From assembly GCF_050571805.1 (NCBI RefSeq), contig NZ_CP192219.1: a DNA stretch of 64,000 nt, one strand, 5' to 3'. Positions 44,274 to 53,700 of this stretch are shown one piece after another. The translations under genes and the position numbers were made by a program. The notes under the pieces are model-generated. The model ran no database searches, was not told where the DNA came from, and was given only the letters and a program-made list of their open reading frames with translations. This DNA is from Halodesulfovibrio aestuarii. GTDB lineage: Bacteria; Desulfobacterota; Desulfovibrionia; Desulfovibrionales; Desulfovibrionaceae. Numbering within the stretch: position 1 is the first letter of the stretch; each line of letters starts with the position of its first letter.

Positions 44274-44307
44274 AAACGGGGCGGCATCTATGCCAGCCCC
44301 GTTTTTT
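44274..44307 (+). terminator. Terminator after tig
   Basis: AAACGGGGC / GCCCCGTTT with GGC/GCC inside and a T-tract of six. Confidence 0.9.
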
Positions 44308-44357
44308 GCATTATATAGTAAGTTATCACAAATTGAGTCTCTTTGCTTCTTGAGCAG

Positions 44358-44386
44358 TTGGGTCAACTTCTGCTAGGTTGTTATAA
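44358..44386 (+). promoter_or_regulatory. Candidate promoter of clpP
   Basis: TTGGGT and TTATAA separated by 17 bases, about 115 bases before clpP. No sigma32-type CCCCAT element was recognised. Confidence 0.42.
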
Positions 44387-44501
44387 GTCCGTTTGTAAGA
44401 ACGGGTGGTACGCATCAGTTATATTATGTTGCGTGCATTCGCTGCCCTTTCTTTTTCCAAGCCTACAACATATACTTTTTTACCACTGTTAGGAGTGCGT
44501 T

Positions 44502-45104
44502 ATGGCAGTGCCTATTGTTATTGAAACCACCGGTCGGTCTGAACGTGCCTACGATATTTACTCCCGTTTGCTTAAAGACCGGATTATTCTTCTTGGAACC
44601 CCTATTGATGATCAAATCGCCTCTTTGATTTGCGCTCAACTCCTGTTCCTTGAGTCAGAGAATCCTGAAAAAGAAATTTATATGTACATTAACTCCCCTG
44701 GTGGAGTTGTCACAGCAGGAATGGCAATCTATGATACTATGCAGTATATTTCTTCTCCTGTTGCAACTCTATGTATGGGACAGGCTGCAAGTATGGGGGC
44801 TTTGCTTCTGGCTGCCGGTGCTGCTGGTAAACGCTACGCATTGCCGCATAGCCGAATTATGATTCACCAGCCTCTCGGTGGATTTCAGGGGCAGGTAACG
44901 GATATTGATATTCATGCCAAAGAAATGTTGCGGTTAAAAGATTCCTTGAACGGTATTCTTGCACATCACTCAGGGAAACCAATCGAAACTGTTGTGGAAC
45001 ATACAGAACGTGATTACTTCATGGGTGCGGAGCAAGCAAAGGATTTTGGTATCATCGACGAAATCCTCGTATCCCGTAATGACATTCTCAAAACAGAGAA
45101 GTAG
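44502..45104 (+). CDS. clpP: ATP-dependent Clp protease proteolytic subunit
   Basis: A 200-residue serine peptidase assembling as double heptameric rings. Catalytic Ser in GQAASMGALLL, His in MIHQPLGG, Asp in GAEQAKDFGIIDEI-containing segment (family position). Ribosome site AGGAG precedes the ATG. clpX follows 11 bases later, forming the ClpXP pair. Confidence 0.97.
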   Translation: MAVPIVIETTGRSERAYDIYSRLLKDRIILLGTPIDDQIASLICAQLLFLESENPEKEIYMYINSPGGVVTAGMAIYDTMQYISSPVATLCMGQAASMGALLLAAGAAGKRYALPHSRIMIHQPLGGFQGQVTDIDIHAKEMLRLKDSLNGILAHHSGKPIETVVEHTERDYFMGAEQAKDFGIIDEILVSRNDILKTEK

Positions 45105-45115
45105 TGGAATACCCT

Positions 45116-46366
45116 ATGGATAAAAACTCTACCGAACAAAACGAAGAGCTTAGTTGTACATTCTGCGGCAAAGGTCAGGATCAGGTTGCTCGTCTTATCG
45201 CAGGGCCTGAAGTCTACATTTGTGATGAATGCATTGCTCTTTGTAACGAAATTATCGCGCAGGAAAGTGCTGAAATCATAGAAGATGACGGTCAGCTACT
45301 TACTCCTGAGGAAATTAAGAGTAAGCTCGACGAGTATGTTATCGGGCAGCATCAGGCTAAAAAAATTCTGTCTGTTGCTGTGCACAACCACTATAAGCGC
45401 GTGTTCTTTGAGCACAAACTTGGTGATGTTGAGCTTGAAAAAAGCAACATTCTTCTTGCCGGTCCATCCGGCAGCGGTAAAACCCTGCTTGCAAAAACTC
45501 TTGCGCGTGTTCTGAACGTTCCGTTTGCAATTGCAGATGCAACGACCCTTACTGAAGCAGGGTACGTTGGTGAAGACGTCGAAAATATTCTTGTGCAGCT
45601 TTTGCAGAATGCTGATTATGATATCGAATCTGCTGCAAAAGGTATTATCTACATCGATGAGATTGATAAAATCTCCCGCAAAGGTGACGGACCTTCCATC
45701 ACCCGTGACGTTTCCGGTGAAGGTGTACAACAGGCATTGCTTAAAATTATTGAAGGCACTGTAGCAAACATTCCTCCAAAAGGTGGCCGTAAGCATCCGC
45801 AGCAAGAGTTTATCCGCATGGATACCTCAAATATCCTGTTCATTGTCGGTGGTGCGTTCATTGGTCTTGATAAGATCATTGAAACACGCATGAGCGGCAA
45901 AGCAATGGGCTTTGGTGCGAAGATTACTGCTAAGGAAGAGTTGTCATATTCATCCTTACTGAAACAGGTACAGCCGAACGACCTTGTCAAGTTTGGCCTT
46001 ATTCCAGAGTTTATTGGACGTATCCCTGTAATTACATGTGTTGAAGAACTTGGTGAAGACGACTTGGTGCGTATTCTTACTGAGCCTAAAAATGCACTTG
46101 TACGTCAGTATCAGAAATTATTTGAATTCGACAAAGTTTCGTTGCGAATTACCACGAACGCACTTAAGGCAATTTCCCGTCAGGCCATAGAGCGTAAGAC
46201 AGGCGCACGAGGGTTGCGTAACGTTATGGAAACTATCATGCTGGAGATTATGTACCACCTTCCTTCCCTTAAGGGAGTTAAGGAGTGCGTAGTAAACAAA
46301 TCGGTAGTTGAAGAAGGAAAAGAGCCAATGCTCATTTATGAGAATGAGGCGAAAACTGCTTCTTAA
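45116..46366 (+). CDS. clpX: ClpX, AAA+ unfoldase of ClpXP
   Basis: A 416-residue unfoldase. N-terminal zinc-binding domain (CTFCGKGQ, CDECIALC), Walker A GPSGSGKT, pore loop GYVGEDVE, Walker B IIYIDEIDKI. It delivers substrates to ClpP. I take ATG 45116 (MDKNSTEQ) as start; a GTG at 45102-45104 overlapping the clpP stop is possible but has no better ribosome site. Confidence 0.96.
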   Translation: MDKNSTEQNEELSCTFCGKGQDQVARLIAGPEVYICDECIALCNEIIAQESAEIIEDDGQLLTPEEIKSKLDEYVIGQHQAKKILSVAVHNHYKRVFFEHKLGDVELEKSNILLAGPSGSGKTLLAKTLARVLNVPFAIADATTLTEAGYVGEDVENILVQLLQNADYDIESAAKGIIYIDEIDKISRKGDGPSITRDVSGEGVQQALLKIIEGTVANIPPKGGRKHPQQEFIRMDTSNILFIVGGAFIGLDKIIETRMSGKAMGFGAKITAKEELSYSSLLKQVQPNDLVKFGLIPEFIGRIPVITCVEELGEDDLVRILTEPKNALVRQYQKLFEFDKVSLRITTNALKAISRQAIERKTGARGLRNVMETIMLEIMYHLPSLKGVKECVVNKSVVEEGKEPMLIYENEAKTAS

Positions 46367-46377
46367 TTAGATGGTTA

Positions 46378-46413
46378 TCAAAGTGCATCGCATGAATGTG
46401 TGATGCACTTTGA
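46378..46413 (+). terminator. Hairpin between clpX and lon
   Basis: TCAAAGTGCATC / GATGCACTTTGA, 12-bp perfect stem, without a U-tract. Possibly a weak terminator or an mRNA-stabilising structure. Confidence 0.45.
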
Positions 46414-46520
46414 GTATATTCAGCTGAAGCAATTGACAATTCGGCACCGTGACTTACCTATCTCAAGGTGCCTCTTGTCTTCCTTGCGGAAGAGTGCATG
46501 GCACGAAACGAGGAGGATAT

Positions 46521-48989
46521 ATGACTGAGACTGGAACAAGCGACGAAAAGCGTCTTGCTACCATTCAACTCCCACTGATGTCCCTGCGGGAAGTAGTAAT
46601 GTTCCCGCGTTCGATTATTCCTTTGTTTGTTGGTCGAGAGGCCTCCATCAAAGCTATCGAGCATGCTATTGCTGATAGTAGTAAAGAAATTTTTCTTGTT
46701 GCCCAGCGTGAGCCGGAAATGGAAGTGCCTGATGCAGAGGATCTTTTTGAGATCGGTACTGTTTCTAAAGTACTTCAGATGCTCAGGTTGCCTGACGGTA
46801 CCATTAAGGTACTGTTTGAAGGGTTGTACCGTGCGCGCTGGACATCTGCCGGTGTTGAAGCGCTTGAGGCAGAAGAAGAGGGCGAAGAAGAAGTAACTTT
46901 TGTTCTCGCCGACGTTACTCCGATAGATGAAAATGACATTGAAGGTACAGAGGCAGAAGCTCTTGCCCGTGCTTGCCATGAATCTCTGGAAGAGTACGCA
47001 AAAATTAATAAAAAACTTGCTCAGGAAACCCTGCTCGCTATCAACGCAGTAAGTTCTGTTGGCAAATTGGCAGATGCCATTATGCCGCACCTTAAGGTTG
47101 ATTACCGTATGAAGCAGGAAGTGCTGGAGCACACAGATCCTGTGCAGCGTCTTGAGAAAGTGTATGAGCTTCTTCAGGGTGAAATTGCGATTACATCTAT
47201 GGAAAAACGCATTAAAAATCGCGTTAAGCATCAGATGGAACGTAACCAGAAAGAATATTATCTCAACGAGCAGATCAAGGCGATCAATAAAGAAATGGGT
47301 CGCGACGATGACCCGCAGGAAGAACTCAACGAGCTTGAAGCAATTCTTCATAGCAAAGACATGCCTGATGAAGCCCGTGATCGCGGCTTGCGTGAGCTTA
47401 AAAAGCTGCGCGGCATGCCTGCTTCTTCAGCTGAGTACACCGTTGTTCGGAACTACATTGATTGGATTGTAGACCTTCCTTGGAACAAGCTTAAAGATAC
47501 TCCGATTGATATTGATGAAGCACGCACAATTTTGGATGAAGATCATTTTGGTCTTGAAAAGCCGAAAGAGCGTATTCTGGAATTCCTCGCAGTACAGAAG
47601 CTTGCTACCAAGCTGAAAGGCCCTATCCTTTGCCTTGTGGGCCCTCCGGGTGTTGGTAAAACTTCACTTGCTCGTTCTATTGCACGTGCGACAAACCGTG
47701 ATTTTGTACGCCTGTCTCTTGGCGGTGTGCGTGACGAAGCGGAAGTACGTGGGCACAGACGTACGTATGTCGGGGCGTTGCCGGGTAAAATTATTCAGTC
47801 TCTTAAGCGAGTGGATTATAATAACCCGCTCTTCTGTCTTGATGAAATTGATAAGATGAGTACTGACTTTAGAGGTGACCCTTCTGCGGCACTGCTTGAA
47901 GTACTTGATCCGGAACAGAACGGCACTTTTAATGATCACTACCTTGATTTAGACTACGATTTGTCTCAGGTATTTTTCATTACTACTGCCAACAGCTTGC
48001 AGTCCATTCCGCTTCCGCTTCAGGACAGAATGGAAATTATTCAGCTACCGGGCTATCTTGAGACAGAGAAAAAACGTATTGCACGTGATTTCCTGCTGCC
48101 GAAACAGATTGATCAGCACGGCATTAAGAGTAGCAACCTGCGTATGTCTGACAACGTGATCATGGATATTATCCGTTACTACACTCGTGAAGCTGGTGTG
48201 CGTAGCTTGGAACGCGAAATTGCATCCATTTGCCGTAAAGCAGCTATGCGTGTTGTAGAAGCAGACGATATGGATAAGCTTATCTCTATCACGACTCAGA
48301 ACCTTTCTAACATGCTCGGTGTTAAGAAATACCGCTACGGTGAAAGGGAAGATGAAGCACAGATTGGTGTAACTACCGGTCTTGCATGGACAGAGCTGGG
48401 TGGTGAGCTGCTGTTGGTTGAAACCGCAATTATGCCGGGCTCCGGTAAGGTTTCTACAACTGGTAAGCTTGGTGAAGTTATGACAGAGTCTGCTCAGGCT
48501 GCTCTCTCATACATTCGTTCACGCTCCAGTCTGTTTGGACTGAAACCTGACTTCCATAAGTCCATTGACATTCATGTCCACGTACCTGAAGGCGCGACTC
48601 CTAAAGACGGCCCTTCTGCCGGTATTACCTTGTGTACTTCTATCGTGTCTGCTCTGCTCGGTATTCCAGTACGTAACGATATTGCTATGACTGGTGAGAT
48701 TACCCTGCGTGGTCGTGTTCTGCCGATTGGTGGATTACGCGAAAAGCTTCTGGCTGCCCGTCGTGGTCTCATTACAACTGTGCTTATTCCGAAAGATAAC
48801 CAAAAAGATCTTAAGGATATTCCAGCTGATGTTCTTAAAGGTATGACGATTGTTCCCGTTGAGAATGTCGATGAAGTGCTTCCGTATGCACTCGACTCTG
48901 CGGAGCTTTATCAGGGAAAGTGCCAGACAAGGGAGCTTCTTGACTCTCTGAAAATCTGTGAACCTGAAGCAGCACAAGTTACACACTAA
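46521..48989 (+). CDS. lon: ATP-dependent protease Lon
   Basis: An 822-residue AAA+ protease. N-terminal LonA substrate domain (LPLMSLREVVMFPRSIIPLFVGR), Walker A GPPGVGKTS, Walker B FCLDEIDKM, and the Ser/Lys protease domain with GATPKDGPSAGI. The start MTETGTSDE has GAGGAGG 7 bases upstream; the longer frame starting 72 bases earlier reads through poorly conserved sequence. Degrades misfolded and regulatory proteins. Followed by a strong terminator. Confidence 0.96.
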   Translation: MTETGTSDEKRLATIQLPLMSLREVVMFPRSIIPLFVGREASIKAIEHAIADSSKEIFLVAQREPEMEVPDAEDLFEIGTVSKVLQMLRLPDGTIKVLFEGLYRARWTSAGVEALEAEEEGEEEVTFVLADVTPIDENDIEGTEAEALARACHESLEEYAKINKKLAQETLLAINAVSSVGKLADAIMPHLKVDYRMKQEVLEHTDPVQRLEKVYELLQGEIAITSMEKRIKNRVKHQMERNQKEYYLNEQIKAINKEMGRDDDPQEELNELEAILHSKDMPDEARDRGLRELKKLRGMPASSAEYTVVRNYIDWIVDLPWNKLKDTPIDIDEARTILDEDHFGLEKPKERILEFLAVQKLATKLKGPILCLVGPPGVGKTSLARSIARATNRDFVRLSLGGVRDEAEVRGHRRTYVGALPGKIIQSLKRVDYNNPLFCLDEIDKMSTDFRGDPSAALLEVLDPEQNGTFNDHYLDLDYDLSQVFFITTANSLQSIPLPLQDRMEIIQLPGYLETEKKRIARDFLLPKQIDQHGIKSSNLRMSDNVIMDIIRYYTREAGVRSLEREIASICRKAAMRVVEADDMDKLISITTQNLSNMLGVKKYRYGEREDEAQIGVTTGLAWTELGGELLLVETAIMPGSGKVSTTGKLGEVMTESAQAALSYIRSRSSLFGLKPDFHKSIDIHVHVPEGATPKDGPSAGITLCTSIVSALLGIPVRNDIAMTGEITLRGRVLPIGGLREKLLAARRGLITTVLIPKDNQKDLKDIPADVLKGMTIVPVENVDEVLPYALDSAELYQGKCQTRELLDSLKICEPEAAQVTH

Positions 48990-49013
48990 CTGCTCACATT
49001 GAATACAAAATAT

Positions 49014-49046
49014 AAAAGACCGTCCGTTGGGCGGTCTTTTTTTTTT
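49014..49046 (+). terminator. Terminator of lon
   Basis: AAAAGACCG..CGGTCTTTT stem with a CC/GG inner pair, followed by a run of more than eight T. Confidence 0.92.
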
Positions 49047-49160
49047 GCTCCAGAGAGCTATGAGATTCTATTTAAGTTTTCCTACCCGACGCCGATAGTA
49101 AAGTAACTCGGCAAATAATGAACGCACCTGAACTGGTACGAACTGATATGGAGGACTGGC

Positions 49161-49979
49161 ATGTCTAATGCTTTTCGTGGCGTAGTTATCACGCTCTTGG
49201 TTATTATAGTTGGCGTCCCGAAAGTGTGGGCAGATGAACCGCCACAACAAAAAGTGTATGGTGCTGTTGAAAGCATGGTGCCTGAATCGGTAGATGCTAC
49301 GTATCAGGAAGATACATCCCTTACCTCGGTTACACCTGTCGTTAATTATGATAACGGCGTAATGCTTCCGGATGGAACAGGTGGTATGCTGTGGCGCAAA
49401 GGCAAGGTAGAGCCGGATGTGCCGGCGGTTGATAATGCCCGTGAAGTAAAGCTGAAGGTTCGTGAGCTTGCAGACCAGCTGTTAACCAACCTTGATATGG
49501 AAACTTTCAAGAATGCAAGCATACTTCCGGTTACTTTTGTAGAGCAGGATAATTTTGAGCGGAGTTCAGCATTCGGCCGCTATATTGCTGAGGCGCTTAT
49601 TTATGAATTCAATCAGCGAAATGTGCCTGTAAAAGAATACCGCATCGGTAATGAGATTAAAGGCCGGAAGAGTGAGGGTGAGTTCATGCTGACCCGTAAC
49701 CATCGCACGTATGTAAAGAATAGAAGGTCATTGGCAATTGTCGGTACCTACTATCAAGTAAAAGGCAGTGTGTTTGTCAACGCGCGTATTGTGCGGGTTT
49801 CTGACAACTCTGTATTGCGAACAGCACAGCTTGTGTTCCAGCAGTCAAGTGTTGTCCGAAGAATGTTGGCAGATACCGGTCCGAAGTTAAGTTCCGGATT
49901 TGTTTCAATGCGCGATTTTGAAACTATGACAAGGGCAAATGATCTGACAGCTATCGATCTTGGCGAAGACCTGCATTAG
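49161..49979 (+). CDS. FlgO-domain outer-membrane-type protein 1
   Basis: A 272-residue exported protein with a signal peptide (cleavage likely after KVWA). The C-terminal 160 residues (FGRYIAEALIYEFNQRNVPVKEYRIG, GTYYQVKGSVFVNARIVRVSDNSVL) match the FlgO domain, which in Vibrio is an outer-membrane protein with roles in flagellar function. The first 80 residues are low-conservation. GGAGG lies 6 bases before the ATG. It is the first of three plus-strand genes (FlgO domain - lipoprotein - FlgO domain) with spacings of 8 and 11 bases, an apparent operon. No flagellar genes are nearby, so flagellar involvement is unproven. Confidence 0.75.
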   Translation: MSNAFRGVVITLLVIIVGVPKVWADEPPQQKVYGAVESMVPESVDATYQEDTSLTSVTPVVNYDNGVMLPDGTGGMLWRKGKVEPDVPAVDNAREVKLKVRELADQLLTNLDMETFKNASILPVTFVEQDNFERSSAFGRYIAEALIYEFNQRNVPVKEYRIGNEIKGRKSEGEFMLTRNHRTYVKNRRSLAIVGTYYQVKGSVFVNARIVRVSDNSVLRTAQLVFQQSSVVRRMLADTGPKLSSGFVSMRDFETMTRANDLTAIDLGEDLH

Positions 49980-49987
49980 GAGCTGAC

Positions 49988-50284
49988 ATGAAACGTGTAT
50001 TACTACTCTCATTAATGGTTGCTCTTTCAGGATGCAGTGCGCTGACAAGCAGCAAGCCTGTGGCGGTGCAGCGTCCTGCTGAATATAAGGTAGTTGCTTC
50101 TCCTTACAGCAGCAATTCAATGCAAAATTTATATTTAGGCAGACAGTATGTCGCGCAGCAGCGGTATGAGTTGGCACGAGAGCATTTCCTGCTCGGGCTG
50201 GCGTCTGCAGAACATGAAAATATGCGTGAGCAGCTCGTTTCTGAGATTACAGCTGTAAACCGCTTACTCGAAACGCTTCGGTAG
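49988..50284 (+). CDS. Small lipoprotein between two FlgO-domain genes
   Basis: A 98-residue lipoprotein. Signal peptide with lipobox LSGC (Cys16), then a linker (KPVAVQRPAEYKVVASPYSS) and a helix pair QNLYLGRQYVAQQRYELAREHFLLGLASA that looks like a single TPR-type repeat. Function unknown; the context suggests an envelope partner of the two flanking FlgO-domain proteins. Confidence 0.65.
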   Translation: MKRVLLLSLMVALSGCSALTSSKPVAVQRPAEYKVVASPYSSNSMQNLYLGRQYVAQQRYELAREHFLLGLASAEHENMREQLVSEITAVNRLLETLR

Positions 50285-50295
50285 AGGAGGGTAAA

Positions 50296-50934
50296 ATGAT
50301 TCGTTGTATTCTTACCACACTGGTTATGTTTGTGTGCCTGCTGCTCCCGTTTGCCGCTTCTGCCGGAACATATGAAGATTTTATTGCAGCAAAGCAGAAA
50401 GCGACAGAGGCTGCCCCCGTTGAGAGGAAAACAATCCCTGTTGTTGCAGATACACTTGCGATGCAGCTTGATGCACAGTTGCGGCAGAGATTAGATTTGG
50501 ATGAAGGTGACGTCGAAGGATACGATGTTATTGTAACCACCCCTGTAGCACTTAATGATTTGGAAGAGACCAGCTCGCTTGCCCGTCAGATGGGTGAAGA
50601 GCTTTCCCGCTGGTTTGTCACTTCCGGTTACAAAGTGCAGGAAATCCGTAAAGGTCGCTCCGTTCTTTTTGAACCACGTGGTGGTGAATTTGTGCTCAGC
50701 CGCCGTACTCATGTACTTGCTAATGAAAATGTACGGGCAACGATTATTGTTGCAGGAACTTACACACAGACATTGAATCGTGTGCGATTCAATATGCGTT
50801 TCATTCATGCACCAACGAATGAGGTACTTGCAATGGCGACACAAACTTTGCCATTGAATGCAGAAATGCGTCTGCTTACAGTTGGAAGTAATGATAAACG
50901 TGGCATTGTTCCGAGCGTCGGTACAACCTTTTAA
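50296..50934 (+). CDS. FlgO-domain outer-membrane-type protein 2
   Basis: A 212-residue exported protein with a signal peptide (cleavage near AASA). Its body (LARQMGEELSRWFVTSGYKVQEIRKG, GTYTQTLNRVRFNMRFIHAPTNEVL) follows the same pattern as the first FlgO-domain protein at 49.2 kb, so the pair are likely paralogues although the sequences differ strongly. GAGGAGG precedes the ATG. It ends the three-gene operon with a terminator 25 bases later. Confidence 0.75.
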   Translation: MIRCILTTLVMFVCLLLPFAASAGTYEDFIAAKQKATEAAPVERKTIPVVADTLAMQLDAQLRQRLDLDEGDVEGYDVIVTTPVALNDLEETSSLARQMGEELSRWFVTSGYKVQEIRKGRSVLFEPRGGEFVLSRRTHVLANENVRATIIVAGTYTQTLNRVRFNMRFIHAPTNEVLAMATQTLPLNAEMRLLTVGSNDKRGIVPSVGTTF

Positions 50935-50958
50935 GAAAATTGATATTTGATGAGATGG

Positions 50959-50992
50959 AGCCCCTGCACAATGTTGTGCAGGGGCTTTTTTT
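50959..50992. terminator. Terminator between FlgO operon and zinc ABC operon
   Basis: AGCCCCTGCACAA / TTGTGCAGGGGCT, 13-bp perfect stem with TG loop and T-tract on the plus strand. Confidence 0.92.
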
Positions 50993-51007
50993 GATACGGT
51001 GGCTGAG

Positions 51008-51808
51008 CTACTTGCAGAGTTGTTCAAAGCCGACCACTGTAAAGAATGTGACGGAAGCTACTGCAATGATGCTGGCTCCTGATGTAAGGTTGAACCAGTA
51101 TGCGATAAAAAGTCCAAGCATGCAGAAGAGCATACTCCAGAAGACAGCAGCACCCATCATGGTCGCAAGACTGTGCGCTTTCCGTTCTGCGATAAAAGGC
51201 GGAATAGTCAGCAGGGCAATGACAAGGATAAGTCCCACCACGCGGATGATCATAACAATTGATAATGCCGCCATGCATACAAGCAGTGTGTGCAGGAGTG
51301 AAGCTGGCAGCCCTCGGGATTCTGCATATTCCGCATCAAAAGAAATGCTGAGCAAGCCGGGGTATGCAAGAATTGTCACCCCGACAATAAAAATATCCAG
51401 CCCAAACATGAGCCAGAGATCAAAAGAGGATACGGTAAGGATGGAGCCGAAAAGAAAGCTCATCAGATCAACATTGTACCCCGGAGTGAGGTCAATAAGA
51501 ATAATGCCGAAGGCCATACCTGCTGCCCAGAGAACACCAATGACGGTGTCTGCTTTTTCTTTGTACTTTCTGGCTATAGTGGACATAGCAACAGAAGAAC
51601 CAAGAGTGAATCCTAGCGTGCAGGGTAGTACTGGCAGCCCGAAGAAAAAAGCTAAACCAACTCCTCCATAGGCGGCATGAGCAACACCACCGGCAAGAAA
51701 AACAAGGCGGTTAAGGACAACAAGCGTGCCGACGATGCCGCAAGCAACGGAAGCTAACAATGCGGCAGCAAGGGCATTCTGCATGAAGGGGAGTGTAAGT
51801 ATGTCCAT
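51008..51808 (-). CDS. Metal ABC transporter permease (ZnuB-like)
   Basis: A 266-residue inner-membrane permease of the ABC-3 (Zn/Mn) family with about 8 helices. Family pattern: VVLNRLVFLAGGVAHAAYGGVGLAFF and IVMIIRVVGLILVIALLTIPP. Last gene of the minus-strand operon binding protein - ATPase - permease, 5 bases after the ATPase gene. Confidence 0.88.
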   Translation of the reverse strand: MDILTLPFMQNALAAALLASVACGIVGTLVVLNRLVFLAGGVAHAAYGGVGLAFFFGLPVLPCTLGFTLGSSVAMSTIARKYKEKADTVIGVLWAAGMAFGIILIDLTPGYNVDLMSFLFGSILTVSSFDLWLMFGLDIFIVGVTILAYPGLLSISFDAEYAESRGLPASLLHTLLVCMAALSIVMIIRVVGLILVIALLTIPPFIAERKAHSLATMMGAAVFWSMLFCMLGLFIAYWFNLTSGASIIAVASVTFFTVVGFEQLCK

Positions 51809-51813
51809 AGCAC

Positions 51814-52629
51814 TTATCCCTCGGTATCCGGCAATGTTATTGAGAATGGTTTAAATGAGAGCATTTGCGGAACGTTATTCATAAAGGCTCCCATCGGGCA
51901 TGTGTTGTCGTGTGTGCCATATAAATGAGCAAGGAAGTCCGGTGTAATATTGTTTCCATCGTGATATGACAAACTGCGGTTTACAACTGCAATGCCGGTA
52001 AATGGTGATGCCGCAATGGAAATGTCGTGGCTGACGACAATGGTTGTAATGTCGTCCGGAAGCTTCGCAAGAAATTCATAAAAACAGAATTTACCACTTG
52101 GATCAAAGTTTGCGGTTGGTTCATCCAAAAGCAGCAATTTCGGGTCTGACATAAGCGCGCGGGCAACAATAACCCTTTGGCGTTGCCCTCCGGAAAGATT
52201 GCATAATCTTTCTTTTTCTTTTCCATTAAGACCCACTTTGCGTAACGCTTCAACAGCTTTTGCTTCATTTAGCTGACGTTGCTTTCGTGAAAACGGAAAG
52301 AGCAGTGGGCTGGTGATGGCTCCCATCATTACAACATCAAGTAAATTGGCAGGAAAGAAATCCTTTGTAGTGGCGTACTGTGGAACATATCCAATGTATC
52401 GTACGCATTCCGGCGGTTTTCTTCCAAAGACCGTTATGTTGCCGGCCTGTGGTGTGAGGAGTCCCAAAATGCATTTTAATAGCGTGGTCTTTCCACCGCC
52501 ATTTGGGCCCAGAATGGCAATATACGCCCCTTTTTTTACTGTGAAGTTTAAGTTGTCCAGCACAGTGTAACGGGAAGCATTAGGATATGCGTAGGTCAGT
52601 CCGGATATATCGATAACTGGTTGGTTCAT
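51814..52629 (-). CDS. Metal ABC transporter ATPase (ZnuC-like)
   Basis: A 271-residue ATPase. Walker A GPNGGGKTT, signature LSGGQRQR, Walker B LLLLDEPTANFD, His in VSHD. It starts 2 bases after the binding-protein stop. A short C-terminal extension (MLSFKPFSITLPDTEG) has no recognised role. Confidence 0.9.
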   Translation of the reverse strand: MNQPVIDISGLTYAYPNASRYTVLDNLNFTVKKGAYIAILGPNGGGKTTLLKCILGLLTPQAGNITVFGRKPPECVRYIGYVPQYATTKDFFPANLLDVVMMGAITSPLLFPFSRKQRQLNEAKAVEALRKVGLNGKEKERLCNLSGGQRQRVIVARALMSDPKLLLLDEPTANFDPSGKFCFYEFLAKLPDDITTIVVSHDISIAASPFTGIAVVNRSLSYHDGNNITPDFLAHLYGTHDNTCPMGAFMNNVPQMLSFKPFSITLPDTEG

Positions 52630-52631
52630 GA

Positions 52632-53612
52632 CTACTCAGAAAGGATAAAAGATGCTGCGAGTTTTTTAGAAACTTCGCGTAAATTTTCTTCCCAATTTTC
52701 CGCTAGCGGGTTCGCAACTATTATAGAGGCGTTAATTGAGTCTGCAATAGCCCTCGCGCTTGATTGCGAAAACTGAGGTTGTACAAAGATAGTACGTAGA
52801 TTTCTTTTCTTAGCAATGCTTGTGATTTGCTCAAGAACTTTAGGTGTCGGTGCTTTTCCCTCAAACTCAATCGGGATTTGAATAAGGTTGTACGTCATTG
52901 CGTAATATCCCCATGACGGGTGAAACGTCATAAAGGCACGCTGTTCTGCTGGAATGGGTTTAAAGAGTGTGTCAATTTCTTCATCCAGTTCATCCAGTTT
53001 CTTTGTAAAAGCGCGTGCGTTAATACGATACAGTTTGGCGTGTTCCGGTGCTACCTTGCTAATGGCAAGGCGCGTGGGTTTTGTCATCGCCTTCACCCAA
53101 CGTGGCGAAAGCCATACATGTGGATCAAGCATACCTTTGTGTTCATGCATTGCATGATTGTGTTCAGTATAGTCCTCTGGATGGCTGGCTTCCTCGTTTC
53201 GGTAATCGTGCAAAATAGTACCGCGCGGGCTTGCGTCAATATCCATTGCATTCGCAGCCATTGGAAGTTTGCGAAGTTTTTTTTCTACATGAACAATTTT
53301 GAGTTTTGGATTTGTAGACTGAATGCGGGGAAGCCATGTGCGTTCAAATGGGACACCGATGGCAAGGTATACATCAGCCTTGGCTAGTGCCGCCATTTGG
53401 CGAGGTCGTGGTTCATACGTTGCAGGGCTGGCGCCGGGCATAACCATAACCTCTACATCCACAGTGTCACCTGCAATTTGTTCTACAAAATATTTTTGTG
53501 GAAGAATGCTGACAAAAATCACAGGCCTTTTTGCTAGCGCTGAGTTTGAGAATGGGGCGGCAAATAGAAGTGCAACAAATAGAAATAATAGTGCTTTTTT
53601 ATGTAGCTGCAT
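52632..53612 (-). CDS. Zinc-type ABC substrate-binding protein (ZnuA-like)
   Basis: A 326-residue periplasmic metal-binding protein (TroA/ZnuA cluster A-I). Signal peptide AAPFSNSALA. Metal-ligand candidates: His in the His-rich loop HPEDYTEHNHAMHEHKG, His in DPHVWLSP and His in MTFHPSWGY. The His-rich loop favours zinc over manganese. First gene of the three-gene operon; a possible promoter with embedded palindrome lies about 65 bases upstream. Confidence 0.88.
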   Translation of the reverse strand: MQLHKKALLFLFVALLFAAPFSNSALAKRPVIFVSILPQKYFVEQIAGDTVDVEVMVMPGASPATYEPRPRQMAALAKADVYLAIGVPFERTWLPRIQSTNPKLKIVHVEKKLRKLPMAANAMDIDASPRGTILHDYRNEEASHPEDYTEHNHAMHEHKGMLDPHVWLSPRWVKAMTKPTRLAISKVAPEHAKLYRINARAFTKKLDELDEEIDTLFKPIPAEQRAFMTFHPSWGYYAMTYNLIQIPIEFEGKAPTPKVLEQITSIAKKRNLRTIFVQPQFSQSSARAIADSINASIIVANPLAENWEENLREVSKKLAASFILSE

Positions 53613-53670
53613 ATTGGCTCACTTTGACGTGTGGAGAAGTAAAAAGGTTGTCAGCTCGGATGGCTATTGA

Positions 53671-53700
53671 ATTGTAACGTATTTATTAGATACAAGGCAA
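53671..53700 (-). promoter_or_regulatory. Candidate promoter and Zur-like operator of the zinc ABC operon
   Basis: Minus-strand TTGCCT (53700-53695) and TACAAT (53676-53671) with an 18-base spacer. The spacer and -10 box hold TGTAACGTATTTATTAGATACA, an imperfect palindrome typical of metalloregulator sites. Matches are by eye. Confidence 0.38.

Noticed and set aside
46433..46461. Heat-shock promoter before lon
   Set aside because: TTGACA is present but no acceptable -10 of either sigma70 or sigma32 type at the right distance.
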